A program made the position numbers and the translations under genes. Under the pieces are notes generated by a model. That model saw nothing but the letters and a program-made list of their open reading frames with translations. It was not told the DNA's origin and did not search any database. A DNA stretch of 64,000 nucleotides from Clostridium estertheticum (lineage in GTDB: Bacteria; Bacillota; Clostridia; Clostridiales; Clostridiaceae), in assembly GCF_026650985.1 (NCBI RefSeq), contig NZ_CP086239.1:310001-374000 (forward strand). The letters run 5' to 3'. Position 1 is the first letter of the stretch. The number at the start of each line of letters is the position of its first letter. Shown here one piece after another: positions 56,567 to 64,000 of the stretch.

Positions 56567-56643
56567 ATTGAAAAGTAAAAATATGTAATTACGTTTACAA
56601 GGGAGATTTATATATGATATAATACATTTTAGAAGGTGATTAA

Positions 56644-57531
56644 ATGGGTAGTTATGGATCGAAACGAGGGTACGGGTTAGTGCTTATGCTACTGACGGTT
56701 GCATTATATAATATATTAATTTTAATATTTCTTAAATTTACTAACTCATATATTGTAGTTAATCTATTAAAACTTTTATTGGTCTCTTGTAATATATATC
56801 AAATTTATTATATATTACTGTTTGCCTCAGTTAAATGCTCTATTGATGAGGGAAATCTTAAAATTTATGCTATTTGGTCATTAAAAAAGGTGATAATACC
56901 ATTAAATGAAATTGAAGGATATTTTATGACGACTGGTAAAATTAAAGGTGTAAAGCTTAATGGTATAGCTGCTAGCGGTTTTGTAATGGGTAGATTTGTA
57001 ATTGATAAAATTGGAATGTCTAGAATGTTTGTCACTGATAATAAAAATGTTGTTTATATAAAAACTAAACATATGAATTATGCAGTTTCGCCACTTAACT
57101 ATAAAAAATTTGAGGAAGATTTAATCTATCACGATATACCTGTTGCTGAGTGGAAGTATAATGTGACTAATAGCTATAATCTTCATAAAGACAAATATTT
57201 TATTGTGCCATTAATGATAGTTAGTATTATAATACTAATATTAACTTTAAATCCACTTATATTACATTTGAAAAATGCCATACCTGATATTATGCCATTA
57301 AATTTTGATGCAAAATTTAAACCAATAAAAATGGGTACAGGTAAGCAATTTGCATTCACTCAGATGCTTTATGGAGTATTAAATATGGCTTTGCTTTTTT
57401 GTATGTATTATGCAAGTTATTTTTGCGCAAAATATGATAGAAAATCAGCATATAAATATATTTATTTGTCATTAGTTGTGGCACTTATATTTTTAATTAT
57501 GCAGTTTAAAATATTAATTAACTTTAGATAA
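56644..57531 (+). CDS. Membrane protein with bacterial PH-like domain
   Basis: A 295-residue membrane protein: two N-terminal helices (about 10-60), a soluble beta-rich part (about 65-170: CSIDEGNLKIYAIWSLKKVI, IPLNEIEGYF, VYIKTKHMNYAVSPLNYKKF) that resembles the bacterial pleckstrin-homology fold, then three more helices with an outside loop. Not recognised more closely. Its place between rpoD and trmK is common in clostridia. AAGGTGAT precedes the ATG. Confidence 0.7.
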   Translation: MGSYGSKRGYGLVLMLLTVALYNILILIFLKFTNSYIVVNLLKLLLVSCNIYQIYYILLFASVKCSIDEGNLKIYAIWSLKKVIIPLNEIEGYFMTTGKIKGVKLNGIAASGFVMGRFVIDKIGMSRMFVTDNKNVVYIKTKHMNYAVSPLNYKKFEEDLIYHDIPVAEWKYNVTNSYNLHKDKYFIVPLMIVSIIILILTLNPLILHLKNAIPDIMPLNFDAKFKPIKMGTGKQFAFTQMLYGVLNMALLFCMYYASYFCAKYDRKSAYKYIYLSLVVALIFLIMQFKILINFR

Positions 57532-57542
57532 GGATGAGAATT

Positions 57543-58232
57543 ATGGAGCTTAGTATAAGATTAAAATGTATTGTAAGTATGATTGAAAAATGTGATAGTG
57601 TTATTGATGTTGGTACGGATCATGGATATGTTCCTATTTATTTAGTGCAAAAGGGTATAACAAAAAAGGCTATTGCATCTGATATAAATAGAGGGCCTGT
57701 TGAAAAGGCTAAAAAAAATATAACTCGTAATAATGCAACTAATGAAATTAATTGTAGGCTAGGAAGTGGACTGTCTACAGTTAAAGAAGGCGAAGTTCAA
57801 GTAGCTATTATTGCAGGAATGGGTGGCAATTTAATAAGAGATATATTAGAAACTGATTTGGGTATTGTTAAAAAATTAAAATACATGGTACTTCAACCAG
57901 TTCAAAATGCTGAAGTGCTTAGGGAATATTTATATAAAACTGGATATGAATTTATTGATGAAGAAATTTGTTATGATGATGGTAAGTTTTATGAAATAAT
58001 TAAGGTTAGATATGATTCTAAACCTAAAGTGTTAGATAATATATATTATGAAATAAGTAAAATATTATTAGACAAAAAACATTTAGTGATGAAAGAGTTT
58101 ATAGAATACAAATTACATAAATACTCAAAAGTATATGATGGTTTAAACGAGGATACCATTTTATCAAGTACTAGGAAAGAGCAGCTTTATTATGTTATAC
58201 AAAAACTTAAGGGGTTTTTAGAATGCTTTTAA
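57543..58232 (+). CDS. trmK: tRNA (adenine-N1-22)-methyltransferase TrmK
   Basis: A 229-residue class I methyltransferase. LSIRLKCIVSMIEKCDSVID, the SAM motif DVGTDHGYVPIYLVQKG (about 22-38), ASDINRGPVEKAKKN and IIAGMGGNLIRDIL followed by LQPVQNAEVLREYL are typical of TrmK, which makes m1A22 in tRNA. ATG 57543 lies behind AAGGATGAG; ATG 57534 is inside that site. Its end overlaps the next gene by ten bases. Confidence 0.94.
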   Translation: MELSIRLKCIVSMIEKCDSVIDVGTDHGYVPIYLVQKGITKKAIASDINRGPVEKAKKNITRNNATNEINCRLGSGLSTVKEGEVQVAIIAGMGGNLIRDILETDLGIVKKLKYMVLQPVQNAEVLREYLYKTGYEFIDEEICYDDGKFYEIIKVRYDSKPKVLDNIYYEISKILLDKKHLVMKEFIEYKLHKYSKVYDGLNEDTILSSTRKEQLYYVIQKLKGFLECF

Positions 58233-59038
58233 AAGTAAAAGACATAGAAAATATTATGGAAGAGTACGCACCCTCTATTTTAAAAGAGAGTTATGATAAT
58301 GTAGGACTTATGGTTGGAGAGAGCGCGGAAAATGTTACAAAAGTTTTAGTCGCATTAGATTGCACAATGGATGTAATACGTGAAGCAAAAAATAAAGGGT
58401 GTAATTTTATATTGACGCATCATCCTCTTCTTTTTGTTAAACCTAAAACTATTACTACAGATACCTTAGTAGGAAGAAAAGTTATTGAGCTGATTAAGAA
58501 TGGTATAAATGTGTATTCTAGTCATACAAATCTTGATTCTGTTAAAGGTGGTTTGAATGATATTGTTACTGAAATCTTAGGATTTAGTAAATATAAAATA
58601 ATAGAGATGTCAGAAACAAATGATTCAGGTAAAACTGATGCAGGAATTGGTAGATTAGTAATTTTAGATGAACCTATGCGTTTTGAATCGTTATGCGAAA
58701 ATGTTAAAAGGACACTTAAAGCAGAATTTATAAGAGTTGTAGGTAAGGATGATAAATTAGTAAATACTATAGCCATTATAAATGGCAGTGGAGAAGATTT
58801 TTTGGGGGAGAGTATAAAGCTTGGAGCGGATTGTATTATTACAGGAGACACTAAATACCATGGTGCCTGTGATTTACTAGAACAAAATATTGCTTTAATC
58901 GATGCTGGCCATTTTAAAACGGAGTGGATACCATTTAAAGTATTTATTGAAAAATTCAAAAAACGACTAATAAAAGATGGATATGACAATGAGGTTATAA
59001 TTTCTAAGTGCACCTTTGATCCATATAAAATCAAATAG
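58223..59038 (+). CDS. Nif3-family dinuclear metal-binding protein
   Basis: A 271-residue NIF3/YqfO-family protein, forming hexamers with a two-metal site; sometimes annotated as type 2 GTP cyclohydrolase. Metal ligands are visible in FILTHHPLLFVKP (HH about 65-66), VYSSHTNLDSVKGG and DAGHFKTEW. SYDNVGLMVGE is the N-terminal signature. The regulatory insert found in longer members is short here. It overlaps trmK, with AAGGGG as binding site, so the two genes are coupled. Confidence 0.93.
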   Translation: MLLKVKDIENIMEEYAPSILKESYDNVGLMVGESAENVTKVLVALDCTMDVIREAKNKGCNFILTHHPLLFVKPKTITTDTLVGRKVIELIKNGINVYSSHTNLDSVKGGLNDIVTEILGFSKYKIIEMSETNDSGKTDAGIGRLVILDEPMRFESLCENVKRTLKAEFIRVVGKDDKLVNTIAIINGSGEDFLGESIKLGADCIITGDTKYHGACDLLEQNIALIDAGHFKTEWIPFKVFIEKFKKRLIKDGYDNEVIISKCTFDPYKIK

Positions 59039-59041
59039 TGA

Positions 59042-59070
59042 TTGCTTTTGTTTTAATAATATGATATTAT
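59042..59070 (+). promoter_or_regulatory. Predicted rnpB promoter
   Basis: TTGCTT (59042-59047), 17-bp spacer, TATTAT (59065-59070); the RNA would start 7 bases later at 59077. It begins right after the stop codon of the nif3-family gene. Confidence 0.8.
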
Positions 59071-59076
59071 AGTTTT

Positions 59077-59462
59077 GCGAGTAAGCCAGACAATCGCTGC
59101 TAAGTATTGCTTGCAATACATTAGAAGAGGAAAGTCCGAGCTCCACAGGGCAGGGTGCTGGGTAACCCCCAGTGAAGGCGACTTTAAGGAAAGTGCAACA
59201 GAGAGATACCGCTAAAGGTATTCTAAAAGTTTAGTTTACTAAGATTTTAGAATATACTAGCAAGGATGGAAAGGCGAGGTAAGAGCTCACCAGCGCACTG
59301 GCGACTTTGCGGCTATGTAAACCCCACTTGGAGCAAGATCGAATAGGAGAACATTTTGGGACGGCCCGTCTCGTTCTCGGGTGTATCGCTTGAGCTTATT
59401 GGTAACAATAGGCCTAGATAGATGATTGTCTAATACAGGACTCGGCTTATAGACTTAGTCGC
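59077..59462 (+). ncRNA. rnpB: RNase P RNA (type A-like)
   Basis: The catalytic RNA that cuts 5' leaders from pre-tRNA. Diagnostic conserved parts are AAGCCAGACAATCGCTGC near the 5' end, GAGGAAAGTCCGAGCTCCAC, GGGTAACCCCC, the CAACAGAGAGATACCGC core, GGTAAGAGCTCACCAGCGCA and the 3' end GGCTTATAGAC. The 5' GCGAGTAAG and 3' CTTAGTCGC pair as helix P1. The layout matches the ancestral type A, as in clostridia, rather than the Bacillus type B. A promoter and a terminator flank it. Confidence 0.97.
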
Positions 59463-59479
59463 ACTAAATATAAAAAAGT

Positions 59480-59505
59480 ACTCACCTTAGGGTGAGTTTT
59501 TTTTT
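59480..59505 (+). terminator. Terminator after rnpB
   Basis: ACTCACC, loop TTAG, GGTGAGT, then nine T residues. Confidence 0.95.
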
Positions 59506-59538
59506 ACGTGGAAAAATTAAAAAAAATTTATTGCAAAA

Positions 59539-59622
59539 TGACCTTTTATAATTGGTCAAAGTATATTATAATCTTACTATAACGAATTATAAAAGATAAA
59601 TAATGTTTAATATTCGTATAAA
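59539..59622 (+). promoter_or_regulatory. Control region of the FGAM synthase gene
   Basis: TATAAT (59567-59572) has only a weak -35 (TTTTAT, 59544-59549). Around it are an inverted repeat TGACC...GGTCA (59539-59558) and, after the likely start site, AACGAATTAT (59581-59590) facing its opposite-strand counterpart ATATTCGT (59610-59617). CGAA-centred pairs of this kind resemble PurR boxes. Confidence 0.5.
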
Positions 59623-59645
59623 TTTAATTTTTGGAGGTATTAATC

Positions 59646-62600
59646 ATGAAAAATAAGATATATAGGTTATATGTTGAGAAAAAAACGAACTATGATATTG
59701 AAGGTGGAAAAATACTAAGAGATATAAAAATAAATTTAGGTATAACAAGTCTTAAGGGGCTTAGATTAGTTAATAGATATGATATTACAGGAATAACACA
59801 GAATCAGTATCTATTGTCAAAAAATACTGTATTTTCAGAGCCTACAGTAGATGACGTTTATGATGAAGAACTGGATATGAAGGATTACAATACAATATTT
59901 GCTATTGAATTTTTGCCAGGACAATATGATCAGAGAGCAGATTCAGCAGCTCAATGTATTCAAATTTTAACACAGGAAGATGAACATATAGTTAAAACAG
60001 CAAGATTGATATTATTAAAAGGAAATGTTAGCACCAGTGAATTAGATAAGATTAAAGAATATTGCATAAATGCTGTAGACTCTAGAGAAGCGAGTTTAGA
60101 GAAACCAAAAGATTTAGAGCAAAGTTTTAATGAACCAGAGCAGGTAAAAATAGTAGAATCTTTTACTAATATGACTGATGGAAAGCTTGCAGAGTTCTTA
60201 AGAAGTAATGGGCTTGCTATGAGTTTTGAGGATTTAAAATATTGTAGTGATTATTTTAGAGAAACTGAGAAGAGAAATCCAACTATAACAGAGATAAAAG
60301 TTATTGATACATATTGGTCAGATCATTGTAGGCATACAACTTTTAATACTGTAATTGATGATGTACGCATAGACGATGGAAAATATTCTAAACCAATTAA
60401 AACGGCTTACACAGAGTACTTAGGTACTAGAGACTTTGTATACGGCGAAACAACTAGAGACGTAACATTAATGGATATGGCTGTTATTGGTATGAAAGAT
60501 TTAAGAAAACAAGGAAAATTAAAAGATCTTGATGTTTCAGACGAAATCAATGCTTGTAGTATAGTAGTTGAAGCAAATATTGATAATAAAAAAGAAAAAT
60601 GGCTAGTAATGTTTAAAAATGAAACCCATAATCATCCTACTGAAATAGAACCGTTTGGTGGCGCAGCAACGTGTCTTGGTGGATCGATAAGAGATCCATT
60701 ATCTGGAAGAAGTTATGTGTATCAGGCAATGCGTGTTACAGGGAGTGGTGATCCAAGAGCGAAAATCTCAGATACCATAAAAGGAAAATTACCTCAAAGA
60801 AAAATTACACTTGAAGCTGCTCATGGATTTAGCTCATATGGAAATCAAATAGGACTTGCTACAGGACTTGTTTCTGAGGTTTATGATGAAGGGTTTGTGG
60901 CTAAAAGAATGGAAGTAGGGGCAGTTATTGGAGCAGCACCTTATGATAACGTAGTTAGAGAGCAACCAGATGCGTCTGACGTAGTTATACTTCTAGGAGG
61001 TAAAACAGGGCGTGACGGATGTGGGGGAGCTACAGGATCATCTAAACAACATAGTGAGAGCTCACTACTAGATTCGGGAGCGGAAGTTCAAAAGGGTAAT
61101 GCACCTACAGAAAGAAAAATTCAAAGGTTATTTAGAAATCCTAAGGTTACTAAACTTATAAAAAGATGTAATGATTTTGGTGCAGGTGGAGTATCAGTAG
61201 CTATCGGTGAACTTGCAGATGCACTTATAATAAATTTGGATAAAGTTACTAAGAAATACGAAGGCTTAGATGGTACAGAACTTGCTATATCGGAATCTCA
61301 AGAACGTATGGCTGTTGTAGTTAGAAAAAAAGATGCTAGTCTATTTATAAAACTATCAGAAGAAGAAAATCTTGAGGCTGTAGAAGTGGCTCTAATAACA
61401 AATGATAATAGACTTAAAATGGTATGGAAGGGTAAAACTATAGTTGATGTAAGCAGAAGTTTCCTTGATACCAATGGAGTTAAGCAACACGCAAATATAA
61501 AAATAGCATCACCTAAAGAGGATGAGTACTACTTTACAAAGAATATATCAAAAAGTTTAGGTGAAACTAAATCAATAAAAGCTTTATGGAATACTACATT
61601 ATCAGACTTAAATATTTGTAGTAAAAAAGGATTATCAGATAGATTTGATAGTACTATTGGTGCAGGAACAGTGCTTATGCCATTCGGTGGAAAATATCAA
61701 AAAACACCAATTCAATCTATGGTTGCAAAATTACCTGTGCTTCACGGAGATACTAACACAGGTACAATAATGGCTTATGGATACAATCCTAAATTATCGA
61801 CTTGGAGTCCTTTCCATGGAGCTGCCTATGCAGTAATTGATTCTGTAACAAAGGTAGTAGCTAGTGGTGGTGATTATGAGAACATTAAACTAACATTTCA
61901 GGAATACTTTCAAAAATTATCAAAAGAACCTTATAAATGGGGTAAACCATTTTCAGCTCTTTTAGGAGCACTACATGTTCAAAAGGAATTTAGTATAGCT
62001 GCGATTGGTGGAAAAGATAGTATGTCAGGTACTTTTAATGAGATGAATGTACCACCAACTTTGATATCTTTTGCTGTAGATGTTGTAAATACAGATAATG
62101 TTATATCTCCAGAATTTAAAAAAGGAGATAGTAAGGTTGTTTTAATTTATGCAACTATAGGTGAAGATGGATTACCTGATTTCGAAAAACTTCGTACAAA
62201 TTATAAATTAGTAAAAAAATTAATTAGTAGTGGTAAAGTTTTGTCTAGTTACGCAGTTGGAATGGGTGGACTTACAGAGGTTATATCAAAAATGAGTTTT
62301 GGTAATAATATAGGATTTACGTTTGCAGATGATATTAAAGTAGAGGATATATTCAAAGAAAATTATGGCAGCATAGTTATGGAAATAGAAAATGATGTTC
62401 TTGATGTTCTAACAAAGGAAAGTTCAAATATTCAAATGCTTGGGCATACAACGGTTGAACCAGTTATTAAAGTCTTAGGGGAAACTATTAGTTTAGAAGA
62501 AGCTTTGAGTAATTGGGAAGAGCCTTTAGAAAGTGTGTTTAATACAAAAGTAAATAATGCAAAAGTAAGTAGCATGAAAGAAGTTGCTATTTCAAAAGAT

Positions 62601-63470
62601 AATATAATTAATAAAAACCTTATAGATGTTAAAAATATAAAACTTAAAGCTACTCCTATTATTAAAATAGCAAAACCTAGAGTTATAATTCCAGTGTTCC
62701 CAGGAACTAATTGCGAATATGATTCTATGAGGGCTTTTGAGAAAGCTGGCGCTGAAGTAGAAATTGTAGTTATAAATAATCTATCAGCAAAACATATTGA
62801 GGAATCTATAAAAGCTATAGCACAAAAGATAAAAAATTCTCAAATTGTTATGCTTCCAGGTGGATTTAGTGCTGGTGATGAGCCAGATGGTTCTGGTAAA
62901 TTTATAGCTACATTCTTTAGAAATCCTATAATAAGTGAAAGCATTAGTGAATTATTAGAGAAAAGGGATGGTTTGATGCTGGGAATATGCAACGGATTCC
63001 AGGCGTTAATAAAACTTGGACTTCTCCCTTATGGAAAAATAACTGATATAACAAAGGATAGCCCAACATTAACATACAATGAAATTGGAAGACATGTATC
63101 TTGCGTTGTGCAAACTAAAATAATTTCAACTTTGTCTCCTTGGCTTAGTAATGTAAAAGTTGGAGATGTACATTCTATTCCAGTATCACATGGCGAAGGT
63201 AGATTTGTAGCAAATGATGATGTGATTAAAAAATTATTTGCAAATGGGCAAGTAGCTACTCAATATGTAGACTTTGATGGAGCTGCAAGTAACGATATAA
63301 ACTTTAATCCTAACGGATCAAGATATGCAATTGAAGGAATTACAAGTCTAGATGGAAGAATTTTGGGTAAAATGGGACATTCTGAAAGAGTTGGTGTTAA
63401 TACTTTAGTTAATGTTATCGGAAATAAAGATCAAAAAATATTTGATGCTGGAGTAAATTATTTCAAATAA
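59646..63470 (+). CDS. purL: Phosphoribosylformylglycinamidine synthase, single-chain type
   Basis: A 1274-residue FGAM synthase for the fourth step of purine synthesis. Unlike the three-part PurS-PurQ-PurL of Bacillus, all parts are in one chain: an N-terminal PurS-like region, the synthetase core with TYWSDHCRHTTFN, FKNETHNHPTEIEPFGGAAT and RNPKVTKLIKRCNDFGAGGV, and a C-terminal glutaminase with IPVFPGTNCEYDSMRAFEKA and LMLGICNGFQALIKLG, where the nucleophilic Cys is about residue 1115. ATG 59646 lies behind GGAGG; the frame opens further up at 59631, inside that site. purE follows after a riboswitch. Confidence 0.97.
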   Translation: MKNKIYRLYVEKKTNYDIEGGKILRDIKINLGITSLKGLRLVNRYDITGITQNQYLLSKNTVFSEPTVDDVYDEELDMKDYNTIFAIEFLPGQYDQRADSAAQCIQILTQEDEHIVKTARLILLKGNVSTSELDKIKEYCINAVDSREASLEKPKDLEQSFNEPEQVKIVESFTNMTDGKLAEFLRSNGLAMSFEDLKYCSDYFRETEKRNPTITEIKVIDTYWSDHCRHTTFNTVIDDVRIDDGKYSKPIKTAYTEYLGTRDFVYGETTRDVTLMDMAVIGMKDLRKQGKLKDLDVSDEINACSIVVEANIDNKKEKWLVMFKNETHNHPTEIEPFGGAATCLGGSIRDPLSGRSYVYQAMRVTGSGDPRAKISDTIKGKLPQRKITLEAAHGFSSYGNQIGLATGLVSEVYDEGFVAKRMEVGAVIGAAPYDNVVREQPDASDVVILLGGKTGRDGCGGATGSSKQHSESSLLDSGAEVQKGNAPTERKIQRLFRNPKVTKLIKRCNDFGAGGVSVAIGELADALIINLDKVTKKYEGLDGTELAISESQERMAVVVRKKDASLFIKLSEEENLEAVEVALITNDNRLKMVWKGKTIVDVSRSFLDTNGVKQHANIKIASPKEDEYYFTKNISKSLGETKSIKALWNTTLSDLNICSKKGLSDRFDSTIGAGTVLMPFGGKYQKTPIQSMVAKLPVLHGDTNTGTIMAYGYNPKLSTWSPFHGAAYAVIDSVTKVVASGGDYENIKLTFQEYFQKLSKEPYKWGKPFSALLGALHVQKEFSIAAIGGKDSMSGTFNEMNVPPTLISFAVDVVNTDNVISPEFKKGDSKVVLIYATIGEDGLPDFEKLRTNYKLVKKLISSGKVLSSYAVGMGGLTEVISKMSFGNNIGFTFADDIKVEDIFKENYGSIVMEIENDVLDVLTKESSNIQMLGHTTVEPVIKVLGETISLEEALSNWEEPLESVFNTKVNNAKVSSMKEVAISKDNIINKNLIDVKNIKLKATPIIKIAKPRVIIPVFPGTNCEYDSMRAFEKAGAEVEIVVINNLSAKHIEESIKAIAQKIKNSQIVMLPGGFSAGDEPDGSGKFIATFFRNPIISESISELLEKRDGLMLGICNGFQALIKLGLLPYGKITDITKDSPTLTYNEIGRHVSCVVQTKIISTLSPWLSNVKVGDVHSIPVSHGEGRFVANDDVIKKLFANGQVATQYVDFDGAASNDINFNPNGSRYAIEGITSLDGRILGKMGHSERVGVNTLVNVIGNKDQKIFDAGVNYFK

Positions 63471-63618
63471 AATACGAACGATAAATTAAAACAATACATT
63501 TATTTGTGCATATATCGGTATAAATACGAACAATAATATAAAAAACATAATTAATGAATTGACTTAATGGGAAATAGATGTTAATATTAAAACATAAATT
63601 AGGAAAAAACGAATAATC
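63471..63618 (+). promoter_or_regulatory. PurR-box-like repeats and promoter of purE
   Basis: ATACGAACGATAA (63472-63484) and ATACGAACAATAA (63534-63546) are near-identical sites 62 bp apart, six helical turns, and AAAACGAATAATC follows near 63606. Between the second and third lies a promoter, TTGACT (63569-63574) and TAATAT (63592-63597), spacer 17. The CGAA core resembles Firmicute PurR boxes. Confidence 0.6.
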
Positions 63619-63620
63619 AG

Positions 63621-63693
63621 TTCATCGATATATTTCTAGGAATATGGCTTAGAAGTTTCTACGAGAGGCCGTTAACTTCTCACTATTGGTGAA
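63621..63693 (+). ncRNA. Purine (guanine-class) riboswitch aptamer
   Basis: All parts of the purine aptamer are readable: P1 TTCATC/GGTGAA, P2 TTCTAGG/CTTAGAA with the seven-base loop AATATGG, junction GTTTCTAC, P3 GAGAGG/CTTCTC with loop CCGTTAA, and junction ACTATT. The C in ACTAT (63683) is at the position that pairs with the ligand, so guanine or hypoxanthine is expected; adenine riboswitches have U there. One loop base differs from the usual CCGTAAA. Confidence 0.93.
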
Positions 63694-63781
63694 TCTTGAA
63701 TTGAAATTATAAGGGTGTGTATTATGCCCTTAATTCAAGATTACACCATAAAAACATTATTTTGTGGTGTAGTCTTTTTTT
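63687..63781 (+). terminator. Riboswitch expression platform with terminator
   Basis: Terminator: GATTACACCA (63739-63748) pairs with TGGTGTAGTC (63765-63774), followed by seven T. Antiterminator: ATCTTGAATT (63693-63702) plus the 3' side of P1 pairs with AATTCAAGAT and ACACCA (63732-63748), which takes away the terminator's left arm. Ligand binding holds P1 and so allows the terminator: an OFF switch. Confidence 0.9.
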
Positions 63782-63830
63782 ATTGCAATTATAAAAGATA
63801 AATACTTTATGTAAATAAGGAGGCAAATAT

Positions 63831-64000
63831 ATGAGAGTAGGAATTATATTTGGAAGCAAATCAGATAAAGATATAATGAAGAATGCTGCAATGGCGCTTA
63901 AGGAATTTGGAGTGGAGTATGAAGTACACATCCTCTCAGCGCACAGAGTACCAGAAAAATTAACTCAGGTAATAAAGGAAATGGAAAACAGAGGGGTAGA
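63831..64000 (+). CDS. purE: N5-carboxyaminoimidazole ribonucleotide mutase PurE (partial)
   Basis: The frame starts MRVGIIFGSKSDKDIMKNAA and contains the PurE signatures GSKSDKD and HILSAHRVPEKL in its first 56 residues; the rest lies beyond the window. PurE moves the carboxylate of N5-CAIR to form CAIR in purine synthesis. AAGGAGG is seven bases before the ATG. It is controlled by the riboswitch upstream and probably heads the pur operon. Confidence 0.97.
   Translation, partial: MRVGIIFGSKSDKDIMKNAAMALKEFGVEYEVHILSAHRVPEKLTQVIKEMENRGV

Noticed and set aside
63722-63931. Minus-strand frame across the riboswitch terminator and purE
   Set aside because: It runs against purE and through the terminator; no binding site or homology.
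1-64000. tRNA genes, CRISPR arrays, phage or insertion-sequence genes
   Set aside because: No cloverleaf, regularly spaced repeats, transposase or integrase were seen.

Overview
The window looks like a piece of the chromosome of a low-GC, endospore-forming Firmicute, most probably Clostridium sensu stricto. The basis is the strongly AT-rich sequence, AAGGAGG-type ribosome binding sites with frequent TTG/GTG starts, sporulation genes (spoIVFB-like, gpr, spoIIP, yqfC/yqfD, a CotS-family coat protein), a type-A-like RNase P RNA, the CIRCE-controlled hrcA-grpE-dnaK-dnaJ operon, and gene order typical of clostridia. No phage, transposase, CRISPR array, rRNA or tRNA gene is visible. Most of the window is conserved housekeeping chromosome.

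Layout. 0-9.6 kb: minC(end)-minD-minE, rodA, mgsA, a SpoIVFA-like/SpoIVFB-like pair, a radical-SAM protein with its usual DUF2344 partner, RNase G, then the L21 leader RNA with rplU-prp-rpmA. 9.7-15.4 kb: obg, yhbY, nadD, yqeK, an LCP cell-wall ligase, RidA and an RluA-type pseudouridine synthase. 15.4-24.7 kb is the least conserved part: dacF (minus strand), comEA, a candidate small RNA, several small uncharacterised genes (one zinc ribbon), a six-MORN-repeat protein, a P-type-ATPase-like protein whose phosphorylated Asp is replaced by Lys, and a comEC without its usual C-terminal metallo-beta-lactamase domain. 24.7-39.5 kb: holA, rpsT (minus), gpr, spoIIP, lepA, hemW, the heat-shock operon, prmA, rsmE and a HIT protein. 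39.6-50.7 kb: rpsU, yqfC-yqfD, pgpH, ybeY, a lipid kinase/PAP2 fusion, era, recO (CTG start), a UBA-like/DUF4342 protein and ppdK. 50.8-59.5 kb: a small zinc ribbon, a cotS-like gene (minus), a dGTPase-like gene, dnaG-rpoD with a sigma-H-like promoter, a PH-like membrane protein, trmK, a nif3-family gene and rnpB. 59.5-64 kb: single-chain FGAM synthase, then a guanine-class riboswitch in front of purE, which runs off the window.

How the genes work together. The window joins cell division and wall elongation (MinCDE, RodA, DacF, LCP), ribosome biogenesis and translation (L21, L27 and its protease Prp, Obg, YhbY, S20, S21, LepA, Era, YbeY, PrmA, RsmE, TrmK), replication and sigma factor (HolA, DnaG, RpoD), the heat-shock chaperones under HrcA/CIRCE, DNA uptake (ComEA, ComEC), sporulation and germination (GPR, SpoIIP, SpoIVFB, YqfCD, CotS), and purine synthesis under a riboswitch and probably PurR.

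Most unusual: the complete P-type ATPase homologue with a dead phosphorylation site; the ComEC and SpoIVFA-like proteins that each lack their C-terminal domain; the readable guanine riboswitch switch combined with PurR-box-like sites; an RNA stem that covers the start codon of a small membrane protein gene; and a 25-bp-arm inverted repeat upstream of ppdK. Everything here was read by eye; no database search or folding program was run.
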